DNA from: an uncultured Bacteroidales bacterium
GTDB taxonomy: Bacteria > Bacteroidota > Bacteroidia > Bacteroidales > UBA932
NCBI GenBank assembly: GCA_900318445.1
Contig: ONKO01000003.1
Coordinates: 62,001 to 126,000, forward strand
Length of the DNA: 64,000 nt
Reading direction: 5' to 3'
The notes beneath the pieces are model-generated. The model saw only the letters and a list, made by a program, of their open reading frames with translations, was not told where the DNA came from and ran no database searches. Shown here one piece after another: positions 34,037 through 42,831 of the stretch; position 1 is the first letter of the stretch; every line of letters begins with the position of its first letter. The translations under genes were made by a program, and so were the position numbers.

Positions 34037-35173
34037 ATGGCAGACGAAAAGAAACCTGGCCTTTTTGAGAAAGGCGGCAAGCTGTACTGGCTGCACTCTT
34101 CTATCGACGCATTCGACACCTTCCTGCGCGTTCCCGGCACCGTAACGGCAAAGGGAGCCCACGTACGTGACGGCATCGACCTCAAGCGCGTCATGATCAT
34201 GGTGGTCATCGCCCTCGTTCCCGCCGCCCTGTTCGGCATGTACAACGTGGGTCTCCAGACCTCTACCCTCTACGGCCTCGACTGGGGCTTCTGGCACATG
34301 TTCTGGTACGGACTGCTCCGCATGCTGCCCCTGTTCGTGGTCTCCTACGTGGTGGGCCTCGGCATCGAGTTCGCATCGGCCCAGATCCGCGGTGAGGAAG
34401 TGAACGAGGGTTACCTCGTCACCGGTTTCCTCATTCCCCTGATCGTTCCCGTGGACGTTCCCCTGTGGATGCTCGCCCTCGCCGTTGCCTTCTCCGTCAT
34501 CTTCGTCAAGGAAGTGTTCGGCGGCACCGGCATGAACATCTGGAACCCGGCTCTCGTAGCCCGCGCCTTCCTGTTCTTCTCCTATCCCTCCAGCATGTCC
34601 GGTTCTTCCGTGTGGGTCTCCAAGACCTGGGCCGGCCTGGACGGCGTAGACGCCGTGAGCGCCGCTACGCCCCTTGCCATCGCCCACGACAGCGGCATCG
34701 AGGGACTCTCTTCCCAGTATTCCTTCATGGATATGTTCTACGGCTTCATCCCCGGTTCTACCGGTGAGACCAGTGTCGTCGCCATCCTCATCGGCGCCTT
34801 CATCCTGGTCTGGACGGGTGTCGCTTCCTGGAAGATCATGGTGAGCTCCCTCGCCGGCGGTCTTCTCATCGGCTGGCTGGGCCAGCTCGCAGGCGCAACC
34901 GAACTTCCCTGCTACTATCAGCTGGTGATGGGCGGCTTCCTGTTCGGCACCGTCTTCATGGCCACCGACCCTGTCACCGCCGCCCAGACCGAGACCGGCA
35001 AGTGGATCTACGGCTTCCTCGTAGGTGCCCTGGCTGTCGTTGTCCGTCTGTGGAACCCCGGTTATATGGAGGGCATGATGCTGGCCATCCTGTTCATGAA
35101 CACCATGGCCCCGCTCATCGACCACTGCGTGGTTACCGTCCACACCAACCGCCGTGCAAAACTCACCGCCTAA
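34037..35173 (+). CDS. nqrB: Na+-NQR subunit B
   Basis: 378 residues, about ten membrane helices. Covalent FMN site Thr211 in DAVSAATPLA; riboflavin/Na+ channel helices such as FGGTGMNIWNPALVARAFLF. The N-terminal cytoplasmic part (1-50) precedes the membrane domain as in other NqrB. Confidence 0.97.
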   Translation: MADEKKPGLFEKGGKLYWLHSSIDAFDTFLRVPGTVTAKGAHVRDGIDLKRVMIMVVIALVPAALFGMYNVGLQTSTLYGLDWGFWHMFWYGLLRMLPLFVVSYVVGLGIEFASAQIRGEEVNEGYLVTGFLIPLIVPVDVPLWMLALAVAFSVIFVKEVFGGTGMNIWNPALVARAFLFFSYPSSMSGSSVWVSKTWAGLDGVDAVSAATPLAIAHDSGIEGLSSQYSFMDMFYGFIPGSTGETSVVAILIGAFILVWTGVASWKIMVSSLAGGLLIGWLGQLAGATELPCYYQLVMGGFLFGTVFMATDPVTAAQTETGKWIYGFLVGALAVVVRLWNPGYMEGMMLAILFMNTMAPLIDHCVVTVHTNRRAKLTA

Positions 35174-35185
35174 AGGAATTGCGCT

Positions 35186-36025
35186 ATGAATACCAATAAC
35201 AACGTATACACCGTTATCTACACTACCGTCATCGTAGTGATAGTAGCCGCACTCCTTGCCTTCGTATCCCAGAGCCTCAAGGGCAAGCAGGATGCCAACG
35301 AAAAGGCGGATACCATTTCCCAGATGCTCACCTCCGCCCAGTACGGCACCAAGGAGGAAATCAGCGGCCTGGGCAATGCGGCTGTCCTGGAGAAGTACTC
35401 CCAGGAGATTGAGAAGGCCTTCGTGATCGACCTCGAAGGCAACGTGGTCCGCGAGCTGGAAGGCAACGAGGTTTACAGCGCCAAGCAGCTCAAGCGCCAG
35501 AACTATAATATTAAAGGTGGTCCCAACAAGACCGGCGAGCCCGAGCTCCCCGTGTTCGTGTTCAAAAACGGCCGCACGGTGGTTCCCATTTACGGAGCCG
35601 GCCTGTGGGGTCCTATCTGGGGCTATATGAGCTTTGAGACCGACCTCAAGACCATCGGCGGCGCCTACTTCGACCACGAGTCCGAGACCGCCGGTCTGGG
35701 TGCCCGTATCAAGGACGACCCTTCCTTCCAGGCCGAGTTCGTGGGTGAAGTCGCCGACTTCTCCTCCGAGAATGTCTTCGACATCGTGAAGGGCGGCGCT
35801 CCCAAGGACGCCGAAGGAAAGTCGGTCGTCGACAACAAGATTGACGCCATCAGCGGTGCCACCATGACCTCCCAGGGTCTGGACGCCGCCATTGACACGT
35901 GGCTGGCTGCCTACGCCAAGTACTTCGTAAACAACGCCCCCAAGCAGGAGGAATCCTGCTGCGGCGAAGAAACGGAGACCTGCGAAGGCGCCTGCGAAGA
36001 ATCTAATCAAGAAGTGGAGGAATAA
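35186..36025 (+). CDS. nqrC: Na+-NQR subunit C, with Cys-rich acidic tail
   Basis: 279 residues: one N-terminal membrane helix (about 9-30) and a periplasmic FMN-binding domain with the flavinylation motif DAISGATMTSQG (Thr226). Beyond the usual end, residues about 250-279 form an acidic tail with four cysteines (SCCGEETETCEGACEE). The tail would be periplasmic; its role is unknown. Confidence 0.96.
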   Translation: MNTNNNVYTVIYTTVIVVIVAALLAFVSQSLKGKQDANEKADTISQMLTSAQYGTKEEISGLGNAAVLEKYSQEIEKAFVIDLEGNVVRELEGNEVYSAKQLKRQNYNIKGGPNKTGEPELPVFVFKNGRTVVPIYGAGLWGPIWGYMSFETDLKTIGGAYFDHESETAGLGARIKDDPSFQAEFVGEVADFSSENVFDIVKGGAPKDAEGKSVVDNKIDAISGATMTSQGLDAAIDTWLAAYAKYFVNNAPKQEESCCGEETETCEGACEESNQEVEE

Positions 36026-36028
36026 GTC

Positions 36029-36643
36029 ATGGACGCAAAACTCAAAGAAACCATTCTGAACCCCATTTTCAAGGGCAACCCCATTACCGTGCTGGTGCTG
36101 GGTATCTGCTCTTCCCTGGCGGTTACCGTTACTCTGAAGGGTGCGCTGGTCATGGCCCTCTCCGTGATTGTTGTCACCGGCATCTCCAGCCTCATCCTGT
36201 CCCTGCTGCGCAAGACCATCCCCGGCCGCGTACGTATCATCGTGCAGCTGGTGGTAGTGGCCATGATGGTAATCCTGGTAGACCAGATTCTCAAATCCTT
36301 CGAAGCTACCTACGCCATCGATAAGCAGCTGTCCGTTTACATTGGCCTTATCATCACCAACTGTATCGTGATGGGCCGCATCGAGGCCTTCGCCCTGGGC
36401 AACAAGCCCTGGCCCAGCTTCCTCGACGGTGTCGCCAACGGCGCCGGTTACGGACTCATCCTCCTTGTCGTCGCCTTCTTCCGTGAGCTCCTGGGCTCCG
36501 GTACCCTGTTCGGCATCGACATCCTCAATCGCTTTGGCTATGTTCCCAACAACCTGGTCATCCTTCCGCCCTTCGCCCTCATCCTCCTCGGATGCATCGT
36601 TTGGGTGCAGCGCAGCATCCAGAAGGACCTCCAGGAAAAGTAA
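36029..36643 (+). CDS. nqrD: Na+-NQR subunit D
   Basis: 204 residues, six membrane helices; paired with NqrE it holds the intramembrane 2Fe-2S centre. Conserved ITNCIVMGRIEAFALGNKPW carries the ligand cysteine, and LGICSSLAVTVTLKGA the other. Confidence 0.96.
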   Translation: MDAKLKETILNPIFKGNPITVLVLGICSSLAVTVTLKGALVMALSVIVVTGISSLILSLLRKTIPGRVRIIVQLVVVAMMVILVDQILKSFEATYAIDKQLSVYIGLIITNCIVMGRIEAFALGNKPWPSFLDGVANGAGYGLILLVVAFFRELLGSGTLFGIDILNRFGYVPNNLVILPPFALILLGCIVWVQRSIQKDLQEK

Positions 36644-36656
36644 ACTGTAACGCCTT

Positions 36657-37253
36657 ATGGAATATCTTAGCTTATTCACCAAGTCCATCTTCGTGGACAA
36701 CATGATCTTCGCATACTTCCTGGGAATGTGCTCATTCCTGGCTGTATCGAAGAATGTGAAGACGGCTGCCGGCCTGGGCCTTGCAGTTATCTTCGTTCTC
36801 CTGGTAACTCTCCCCATCAACTACCTGCTCAACACCTATGTGCTGGCTCCCGATGCCCTCATCAAAGGCGTGGACCTGAGCTTCCTCAGCTTCATCGTCT
36901 TCATTGCCGTCATCGCCGCCATCGTGCAGGTGGTAGAAATGGTGGTGGAGAAATTCTCCCCGGAACTGTACTCCTCGCTGGGTATCTTCCTGCCCCTTAT
37001 CGCCGTGAACTGCGCCATCCTCGGTGGTTCCCTGTTCATGCAGCAGAAAGACTTCCTCAACATTGGCGAGGCCACCGTCTACTCCCTGGGCAGCGGTCTG
37101 GGCTGGTTCCTGGCCATCGTTTCGCTGGCCGCCATCCGCGAGAAAATGGCCTACTCCAACGTTCCCGCCGCCCTCAAGGGCCTGGGCATCACCTTTATCA
37201 CCGTGGGTCTGATGGGTATCGCCTTCATGACCTTCATGGGCATTTCACTGTAG
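36657..37253 (+). CDS. nqrE: Na+-NQR subunit E
   Basis: 198 residues, six membrane helices, homologue of NqrD in inverted topology. [17 protein letters not shown] and [16 protein letters not shown] contain the conserved cysteines for the 2Fe-2S site shared with NqrD. Confidence 0.96.
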   Translation: MEYLSLFTKSIFVDNMIFAYFLGMCSFLAVSKNVKTAAGLGLAVIFVLLVTLPINYLLNTYVLAPDALIKGVDLSFLSFIVFIAVIAAIVQVVEMVVEKFSPELYSSLGIFLPLIAVNCAILGGSLFMQQKDFLNIGEATVYSLGSGLGWFLAIVSLAAIREKMAYSNVPAALKGLGITFITVGLMGIAFMTFMGISL

Positions 37254-37265
37254 GAGGACTGAGAT

Positions 37266-38540
37266 ATGGGTAATACAATTTTAGCTTCTGTCGCAGTCAT
37301 CGTAGTAGTGACGCTCGTCCTGGTGGCGCTCCTTCTGTGGATCAAGACCGCCCTCACTCCTTCCGGTACCGTCAAGATCAATATCAACAACGGCACCAAG
37401 GAGCTGGAGGTCACTCCCGGCGGAGACGTCATGCACACCCTTGCCGACCACGGCATTTTCCTCCCCTCCGCCTGCGGCGGTAAGGCCAACTGCGGCCAGT
37501 GCAAACTGCAGGTCATCGAAGGCGGCGGAACCATCCTGCCCACCGAGACCGGTTTCTTCTCCCGCAAGCAGATCAAGGAAGGCTGGCGCCTGGGTTGCCA
37601 GGTCAAGATCAAGGACAACATCCAGATCGCCGTTCCCGAAAGCGCTCTCAGCGTGAAGAAACTCGAGTGCGAGGTTATCTCCAACGAGAACGTAGCCACC
37701 TTCATCAAGGAATTCACCGTAAAACTCCCCGAGGGCGAGCACATCGACTTCAAGAGCGGTGAGTACATCCAGATTGACATCCCCGAGTATGAGGCCGATT
37801 TCTCCGACATGGGTGTGGCCGATATCTACAAGGGCGACTGGGAGAAGTACGGCATTACTTCCCTGAAGTTCAAGAACACCACTCCCACCATCCGCGCATA
37901 CTCCATGGCTTCGTATCCCGCAGAGAAGGACGTGATCAAACTCAACGTTCGTATCGCTACCCCTCCCTTCGACCGTACCCAGCCTAAGGGCGTATTCAAG
38001 TTCGTACCCGGTGTTCCTCCGGGAGTCGCTTCCACCTATGTGTTCTCCCGCAAGCCGGGTGACAAGGTGTGGATCAGCGGCCCTTACGGTGAGTTCCTTC
38101 TGCCGAAGGACGACCCCGAGGATATGGAATACATCTTCGTGGGCGGCGGTGCCGGTATGGCTCCCCTGCGCAGCCACATCATGCACCTGTTCAAGACCCT
38201 CAAGACCAAACGTCAGGTACACTTCTTCTATGGCGCCCGCGCCCTGGTAGAAGCCTTCTACCTGGAGGACTTCGCAGAGATCGAGAAGGAGTTCCCGAAC
38301 TTCCACTTCCACCTGGCCCTGGACCGTCCGGATCCCGCAGCCGACGCTGCAGGCGTGAAGTACACCGCCGGTTTCGTACACAACGTGATGAACGAGACCT
38401 ACCTCAAGGACCACGAGGCCCCCGAGGACATCAAGTACTTCATGTGCGGCCCGCCCATGATGACCAAGTGCGTGTGCGACCTGCTGGATTCCCTGGGCGT
38501 TGCACCCGAGAGCATCCTCTTCGATAACTTCGGAGGTTAG
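37266..38540 (+). CDS. nqrF: Na+-NQR subunit F, NADH-oxidising flavoprotein
   Basis: 424 residues: N-terminal membrane helix (5-27), 2Fe-2S ferredoxin domain with Cys70, 76, 79 and 111 (CGGKANCGQC..GC), FAD domain (IRAYSMASYPAEK) and NADH domain (GGGAGMAPLRSHI, MCGPPMMTKCV). Takes electrons from NADH into the complex. Last gene; a strong hairpin follows. Confidence 0.97.
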   Translation: MGNTILASVAVIVVVTLVLVALLLWIKTALTPSGTVKININNGTKELEVTPGGDVMHTLADHGIFLPSACGGKANCGQCKLQVIEGGGTILPTETGFFSRKQIKEGWRLGCQVKIKDNIQIAVPESALSVKKLECEVISNENVATFIKEFTVKLPEGEHIDFKSGEYIQIDIPEYEADFSDMGVADIYKGDWEKYGITSLKFKNTTPTIRAYSMASYPAEKDVIKLNVRIATPPFDRTQPKGVFKFVPGVPPGVASTYVFSRKPGDKVWISGPYGEFLLPKDDPEDMEYIFVGGGAGMAPLRSHIMHLFKTLKTKRQVHFFYGARALVEAFYLEDFAEIEKEFPNFHFHLALDRPDPAADAAGVKYTAGFVHNVMNETYLKDHEAPEDIKYFMCGPPMMTKCVCDLLDSLGVAPESILFDNFGG

Positions 38541-38557
38541 TCTCCGTTACTTGACAG

Positions 38558-38590
38558 AATAAAGGATGGTCGCAAAGGCCATCCTTTATT
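38558..38590. terminator. Bidirectional terminator between nqrF and the fimbrial lipoprotein genes
   Basis: 12-bp stem AATAAAGGATGG with its complement around a 9-base loop; A and T runs on both sides allow use from either strand. It overlaps the stop codon of the minus-strand gene. Confidence 0.85.
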
Positions 38591-39395
38591 CGTATAGTCT
38601 CACCACCACGGGGTAGACGGTATTGCGTTCCAGCCGCTCCAGCTCTATCCGGTACGTAACCCGCTCCCCGGGGTCTGTATGAACGCTCCCGGAATGATAC
38701 TCGGCCTCCAGGTCCACGAAGGTTCCCGGAGCGCAGTTCTCGAGCACGTAGAGGCTCACCGTGCCGCCGGGCCGGTTAAGATTCTCCACTTCCCCGTAGC
38801 GCTTGGTAAAGCCCTCGTAAAACGTATCCTGCGCCTCACTCCCCGGGAAGAGGCTGGCCGACGAAGGGCAGTGCCCGATGCGCGCCTCAACCACTTTCAC
38901 AAACGTCTCCGGGGAAAGGCCGCTCCGGTCCACCGACAGGTCTATCCGGGCCATCAGGCGCTCCAGCGGAACGTCTATCCGGGCCGATGGCCTGACGCGC
39001 CGGAGCAGCGCTGCCATGGGCATCCCGCGGCTGTACTCGTCGGGGTAGGCCAGGTGGCAGCGGAACGAAGAGGCGTCCTCCCAGGATGCGATGGGCAGCG
39101 CATACCCCATATTGGCCACCGCCAGAACCGTATAGGGAACCTCTTTCAGAAGCCGGGTGCGGTACACCGTCCCGCCCCGCACGAAAGCCTTCTCCTCCAG
39201 GCCGCCGAAATCATTGAAGATAAAGATATTGTAGTCGGAGACAAGTGTCTCGTCCGGGTTAGCCGCACGCGTTAAAGGAAGGCATGTGCCCGTTCCGAGG
39301 ATGAGAGCCGTCTGAAGGGAAACGTTAGTATCAGGTTCCACCCGCGTGCAGGCAACCAGGACAAAGACAAGAAAAGATAGCGTTTTACGATTCAT
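38586..39395 (-). CDS. FimB/Mfa2-like fimbrial lipoprotein
   Basis: 269 residues from MNRKTLSFLVFVLVACTRVE (another ATG one codon upstream). Lipobox LVAC. The stretch LTRAANPDETLVSDYNIFIF followed by NDFGG is typical of the FimB/Mfa2 and DUF4906 families of Bacteroidales fimbrial or surface proteins; later strands (ARIDLSVDRSGL, YVLENCAPGTF) fit a two-domain transthyretin-like fold. Overlaps the preceding gene, so both are one operon. No major fimbrillin is present in the window. Confidence 0.75.
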   Translation of the reverse strand: MNRKTLSFLVFVLVACTRVEPDTNVSLQTALILGTGTCLPLTRAANPDETLVSDYNIFIFNDFGGLEEKAFVRGGTVYRTRLLKEVPYTVLAVANMGYALPIASWEDASSFRCHLAYPDEYSRGMPMAALLRRVRPSARIDVPLERLMARIDLSVDRSGLSPETFVKVVEARIGHCPSSASLFPGSEAQDTFYEGFTKRYGEVENLNRPGGTVSLYVLENCAPGTFVDLEAEYHSGSVHTDPGERVTYRIELERLERNTVYPVVVRLYE

Positions 39396-40410
39396 CATAT
39401 GAAGGGAATTCAAAAGTCCTGGGCTCTTCCCTGACCCAGGGAACGGTCTGCGTTTCCACGAGGATGGCGCCCGGCTGCACCGGAATGTCCGGGTCTGGCG
39501 AGCCCATCCGCTGCAGGGTAATATCCAGTTCACAGGTCTCCCCCGCCCGGAGCCCGGGAAGCGGCACCGGATAATAGCACACGTCTTCCCCCACGCGGCC
39601 GGCCAGCGTGAGACGGAGCTCATCTGAGGGATAGCAGTAGAACTCCCGCCCGGGGAAAATGCGGGTCTTCCCCACGGCCCCCACGCCGTCCTGCAGAAGC
39701 ATCTCCGGGAAAGGAAGCTGCATCACGGCCAGGCTGTCCGGCAGGCCCGTATTGAGCCAGGAAAGAGGCCGGGGTCCGTCGGCCGATCCCAGCGGCAGGC
39801 ACTCCTGAACCGCATAACCCAGGAAAATCGAACTGTTGAAAAAGGGAGTGCCTGCGTAGGGACGTGCGCCGAAATCGGCCGACAGGGACCGAAGCCTTAT
39901 CCGCACCAGCATGGGCTTCAGCGAAAGGGAGACCTGCTGGGCGGCTGCATCTTCGAGAACCGCCTCCGAGACCATCAGGGGTGCCGTCGGAGCGTCATCG
40001 GCAAGGGAGAAACGTTTCTTGCAGAGGTCTCCGTACGTACGGATTTCCATCCAGTCTTCCCGCGCAGCGTGAAGCCCGGAAACTGCCACCAGGCGGCGCG
40101 GTCCGCGCGTGGAAATACCATAGACAGGAGCCGTCCCCACCACCGGGACTTTTTGGTAAGAATCCAGCCTGCAGGGCCCTGCCATGTCAAAACAGAACAA
40201 ATCCACAGAGCCCTGTATTGGATATTTAGTGCTTTGTATGTATATTTGCGATTCCCGCGCGCGAGGCAGTTCCTCCCGCGCGGAACACGAAGAAAACAAG
40301 GCCGGAAGAGACCAGAGCATGGCCAAAGTTGTTGCAGAGGTGCAACGCGCTGTATCGCGAATTAAGAAAAGGTGGAGAGAATTCCGGCCTGTATGTTTTC
40401 TTCTTGTCAT
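39385..40410 (-). CDS. Fimbrial-type surface lipoprotein
   Basis: 341 residues from ATG 40410, which lies 22 bases after a TAGTTTTG box at start distance typical here; an internal ATG at 40320 would leave a signal peptide without basic residues. The N-terminus is basic, then hydrophobic, with lipobox LFSSC (about Cys42). The body has beta strands and FDMAGPCRLDSYQ, VSLSLKPMLVRIRLRSLSAD, as in FimB/Mfa2-type proteins. Forms an operon with the next gene. Confidence 0.7.
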   Translation of the reverse strand: MTRRKHTGRNSLHLFLIRDTARCTSATTLAMLWSLPALFSSCSAREELPRARESQIYIQSTKYPIQGSVDLFCFDMAGPCRLDSYQKVPVVGTAPVYGISTRGPRRLVAVSGLHAAREDWMEIRTYGDLCKKRFSLADDAPTAPLMVSEAVLEDAAAQQVSLSLKPMLVRIRLRSLSADFGARPYAGTPFFNSSIFLGYAVQECLPLGSADGPRPLSWLNTGLPDSLAVMQLPFPEMLLQDGVGAVGKTRIFPGREFYCYPSDELRLTLAGRVGEDVCYYPVPLPGLRAGETCELDITLQRMGSPDPDIPVQPGAILVETQTVPWVREEPRTFEFPSYDES

Positions 40411-40436
40411 TGCCTGTGTCTGTCAAACGTCACCGG

Positions 40437-40444
40437 CAAAACTA
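40437..40444 (-). promoter_or_regulatory. -7 box (TAGTTTTG) of the fimbrial lipoprotein pair
   Basis: Minus-strand match to TAnnTTTG 27 bases before ATG 40410. Confidence 0.5.
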
Positions 40445-40469
40445 TGGAAGGTATTCGGCAATAACAACC

Positions 40470-40541
40470 ACCGGCTAAAAGAAAGTGTGGTTTTAGCCGA
40501 TTTTTGAAAAGATTTTTATGTTTTAGCCACAAAAGCGGCTA
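40470..40541. repeat. Two hairpins sharing TTTTAGCC
   Basis: CGGCTAAAA..TTTTAGCCG with a TTTTT tail (40470-40505), then TTTTAGCCAC..GCGGCTAG (40522-40541). They lie between the divergent lipoprotein and DUF47 genes. The first looks like a terminator on the plus strand, yet no plus-strand gene reads into it; a short RNA or leader attenuation is possible. Confidence 0.4.
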
Positions 40542-40557
40542 GAAAAAAACTATTTGT

Positions 40558-41196
40558 ATGATATACAGGAGTCTGTTTTACCCTACCCGAGACCTCATTC
40601 CCATCCTGGAACGCCAGGCCGATCTCCTGTGCGACAGCGCGCGGCTGTTCTGTGAGATGCAGCTTACCCTGGACGCCGAAACCTGGAAAAAGAACTTCAG
40701 TGAAATGCGTAACCTGGAGCACCGCGGAGATGCCCTGCTCACGGAATTCCGTGAAGAGATTTCACACATTTCCCTGGGCCCGGGCGTACGCCGGGAACTC
40801 ACCACCGTCTCCATGGCCATGGACGACTTCCTGGACGTGCTCAAGGACAGCGCCAACGCCCTCAATATCTACAAGCCCGCCAAGATAGACCCGCAGCTGC
40901 AGGAACTTTCCCGCATTGTGGAAGACGAGGTCAAAGCCATCAAGCAGCTCATCCCCCTGCTCAATGGCATCAAGAAGAACACCACCGCCATCACCCTCCA
41001 GGCCGACCGCGTCACGGAGCTTGAGCACGACGCCGACGAAGCCTACGAGAGCTACGTGGGCTACATCTTCTCCGAAGAACCGGATATGCGGGAAATGACC
41101 AAGTACAAGAACCTGGCAGAGCTCTACGAAAAAGCCACGGACTCCGGAAAGCACGTGGCCGACTGCGTCAGAATCCTGGTAATGCGCTTCCTCTAA
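40558..41196 (+). CDS. DUF47 (PhoU-like) protein
   Basis: 212 residues, all helical, with the DUF47/PhoU pattern (ERQADLLCDSARLF, NLEHRGDALLTEFREEI, RVTELEHDADEAYESYVGYI). Such proteins normally accompany a Pit-type phosphate transporter and bind metal clusters through E/D-rich repeats. No pit gene lies beside it here. Converges with rfbD (4-base overlap). Confidence 0.9.
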   Translation: MIYRSLFYPTRDLIPILERQADLLCDSARLFCEMQLTLDAETWKKNFSEMRNLEHRGDALLTEFREEISHISLGPGVRRELTTVSMAMDDFLDVLKDSANALNIYKPAKIDPQLQELSRIVEDEVKAIKQLIPLLNGIKKNTTAITLQADRVTELEHDADEAYESYVGYIFSEEPDMREMTKYKNLAELYEKATDSGKHVADCVRILVMRFL

Positions 41197-42173
41197 AGGG
41201 AGCCCAGGCACTTTTTCAGTGAATCCGTCCAGTGGGGAATGGAAATCCCCAGGGCGGATTTTATTTTGCTCTTGTCCAGGACGGAATAGGCGGGCCGATG
41301 CACCTTCGAGGGGAACTCGTCGCTCGTGCACGGCCGAATCTCGCACCCTGTATGACCGGCATACTCCGCAATGGTCTTGGCGAACTCATACCACGTACAC
41401 TCCCCTTCATTGGTAAAATTGAACGTGCCCTCAAGGGTAGTTCCAAGGAGCTTTACGATGACTTCAGCCAAATCTCCGGCATAGGTGGGAGTGCCGCGCT
41501 GGTCGTCCACCACCTTGACGGACGGTTTCTCGGAGGTGAGGCGGAGCATGGTCTTTACGAAGTTCTTGCCGTATTCGCTGTAGAGCCAGGCCGTACGGAT
41601 GATGATATGGCGGCAGCCAATGCGTCGGATGGCCTGTTCGCCTTCCAATTTAGTAAGGGCATAGGCGCCCTGCGGAGCGGGCTCTTCGTCCTCGGGGATG
41701 GGCGAATGGTGCGGTTTTCCGCCGTAGACGTAGTCGGTAGAAATATGCACCAGCAATCCGTCAACCTCCTTCATCGCCACCGCCAGATTCTCCACCGCCT
41801 CTGCATTCAGCTTTTCTGCCAGATCATAATTATCCTCCGCCCCTTCCACATTCGTATAGCCAGCACAGTTCACAATGACATCAATCCCCTGCGACTGCAC
41901 CATGGCCCTAACGGCCGAACGGTCCGTAATATCCAGCTCCGCCACATCCGTAAACACCCACTCGAATGAATTGACAGATTCTTCGCTTCGCTCAGAATGA
42001 CAATCCTTGCGCGCAGGGTTTGCGATGGCCGAAGAAAATTGGTTTTTCGCAAGACCTTGCGAAAAATAATTTTCTTTGGCCGTGGGCCTTTCACTATCTG
42101 CCGCAAGCCTTTCGATAATAGCACGTAAACTATTACCTAACTGACCATTGGCGCCTGTTACAAGGACCTTCAT
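41193..42173 (-). CDS. rfbD: dTDP-4-dehydrorhamnose reductase with an in-frame repeat insertion
   Basis: 326 residues, about 40-50 longer than usual. Last step of dTDP-L-rhamnose synthesis. Normal elements: MKVLVTGANGQLG (NADPH site), VFTDVAELDITD, NCAGYTNVEGAEDN, HISTDYVYGG and the catalytic YALTK. Between residues about 22 and 70 an extra segment (ENYFSQGLAKNQFSSA, then CHSERSEES) is encoded by two mobile-looking repeats. The frame stays open, so a longer protein may still fold. Start overlaps the rfbC stop (ATGA). Confidence 0.92.
   Translation of the reverse strand: MKVLVTGANGQLGNSLRAIIERLAADSERPTAKENYFSQGLAKNQFSSAIANPARKDCHSERSEESVNSFEWVFTDVAELDITDRSAVRAMVQSQGIDVIVNCAGYTNVEGAEDNYDLAEKLNAEAVENLAVAMKEVDGLLVHISTDYVYGGKPHHSPIPEDEEPAPQGAYALTKLEGEQAIRRIGCRHIIIRTAWLYSEYGKNFVKTMLRLTSEKPSVKVVDDQRGTPTYAGDLAEVIVKLLGTTLEGTFNFTNEGECTWYEFAKTIAEYAGHTGCEIRPCTSDEFPSKVHRPAYSVLDKSKIKSALGISIPHWTDSLKKCLGSL
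41971..42004. repeat. SERSEES-type dispersed repeat inside rfbD
   Basis: TTGACAGATTCTTCGCTTCG.. reads, on the coding strand, CHSERSEESVNS, a translation known from a repeat scattered in many bacterial genomes. It borders the family F palindrome. Confidence 0.75.
42027..42081. repeat. Family F palindrome inside rfbD
   Basis: Arms GGCCGAAGAAAATT..TTTTTCGCAAG and complement; same design as 8293-8347, including the adjacent TTGCGAT/ATCGCAA and CGCGC flank. Confidence 0.85.
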
Positions 42174-42748
42174 AGCGCGTAGTAGTCTATGGAATAATCA
42201 AAGAGGTCGTCCGACTGGGAAAGCAGCGGATGATGCATATCCTTCTCGGAAAGGATGATGTCGGAAGCAGGGACGCCCCAGTCAATACCCAGGGCGGGGT
42301 CGTTCCAGGCGATGGCGGCCTCCGACGAAGGGTCATAGTAGCGGTCGCACTTGTACTGGAACACCGCCTCTTCGCTCAGGACGGAGAAACCGTGCGCAAA
42401 ACCGCGCGGGATGAACATCTGCCGATGGTTCTCTCCGCTGAGTTCACAGGCCACATACCGGCCAAACCAGGGAGAGCCCACGCGGATATCGACCGCAACA
42501 TCCAGCACCCGGCCGCTCACCACGCGAACCAGTTTTCCCTGGACGCAGCGTCCCTTCTGGAAGTGCAGGCCCCGCACTACGCCGTATCGGCTCTTGCTCT
42601 CGTTGTCCTGGACAAATTCCACATGCCGACCCAGCGCGGCATCCAGGTCACGCTGGCTCCAGCTCTCGAAAAAATAGCCTCGGGCATCCCCGAAAACGCG
42701 GGGTTCCAGGATGACGACACCGGGGATGGAGGTTTCAATTACGTTCAT
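42170..42748 (-). CDS. rfbC: dTDP-4-dehydrorhamnose 3,5-epimerase
   Basis: 192 residues from MNVIETSIPGVVILEPRVFG; the ATG two codons upstream is inside the promoter box. RmlC cupin fold with FFESWSQRDLDAAL, QDNESKSRYGVVRGLHFQKG, catalytic His in HFQ and Tyr in YKCDRYYDP, and IPRGFAHGFSVLSEEA. First gene of the rfbC-rfbD operon; rfbA and rfbB are not in the window. Confidence 0.96.
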   Translation of the reverse strand: MNVIETSIPGVVILEPRVFGDARGYFFESWSQRDLDAALGRHVEFVQDNESKSRYGVVRGLHFQKGRCVQGKLVRVVSGRVLDVAVDIRVGSPWFGRYVACELSGENHRQMFIPRGFAHGFSVLSEEAVFQYKCDRYYDPSSEAAIAWNDPALGIDWGVPASDIILSEKDMHHPLLSQSDDLFDYSIDYYAL

Positions 42749-42753
42749 GAGCA

Positions 42754-42761
42754 CAAAGATA
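42754..42761 (-). promoter_or_regulatory. -7 box (TATCTTTG) of rfbCD, abutting the start codon
   Basis: The last G is 6 bases before the A of ATG 42748, so the transcript would be leaderless or nearly so. Confidence 0.6.
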
Positions 42762-42797
42762 CAAAATATATTAATGGGAAAATTCCCTATTTATGCG

Positions 42798-42805
42798 TAA
42801 ATTTG
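42798..42805 (+). promoter_or_regulatory. -7 box (TAAATTTG) of the nonulosonic acid operon
   Basis: Lies 27 bases before ATG 42832 and inside the longer reading frame that starts at 42793; it argues for the downstream start. Confidence 0.5.
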
Positions 42806-42831
42806 TAGACTTTATTAGTAAGATTTGTGAC

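Noticed and set aside
32711..36820. A 1369-codon open frame on the minus strand
   Set aside because: It lies entirely antisense to nqrA-nqrE, has no family resemblance and arises from G+C-rich codon usage of the real genes.
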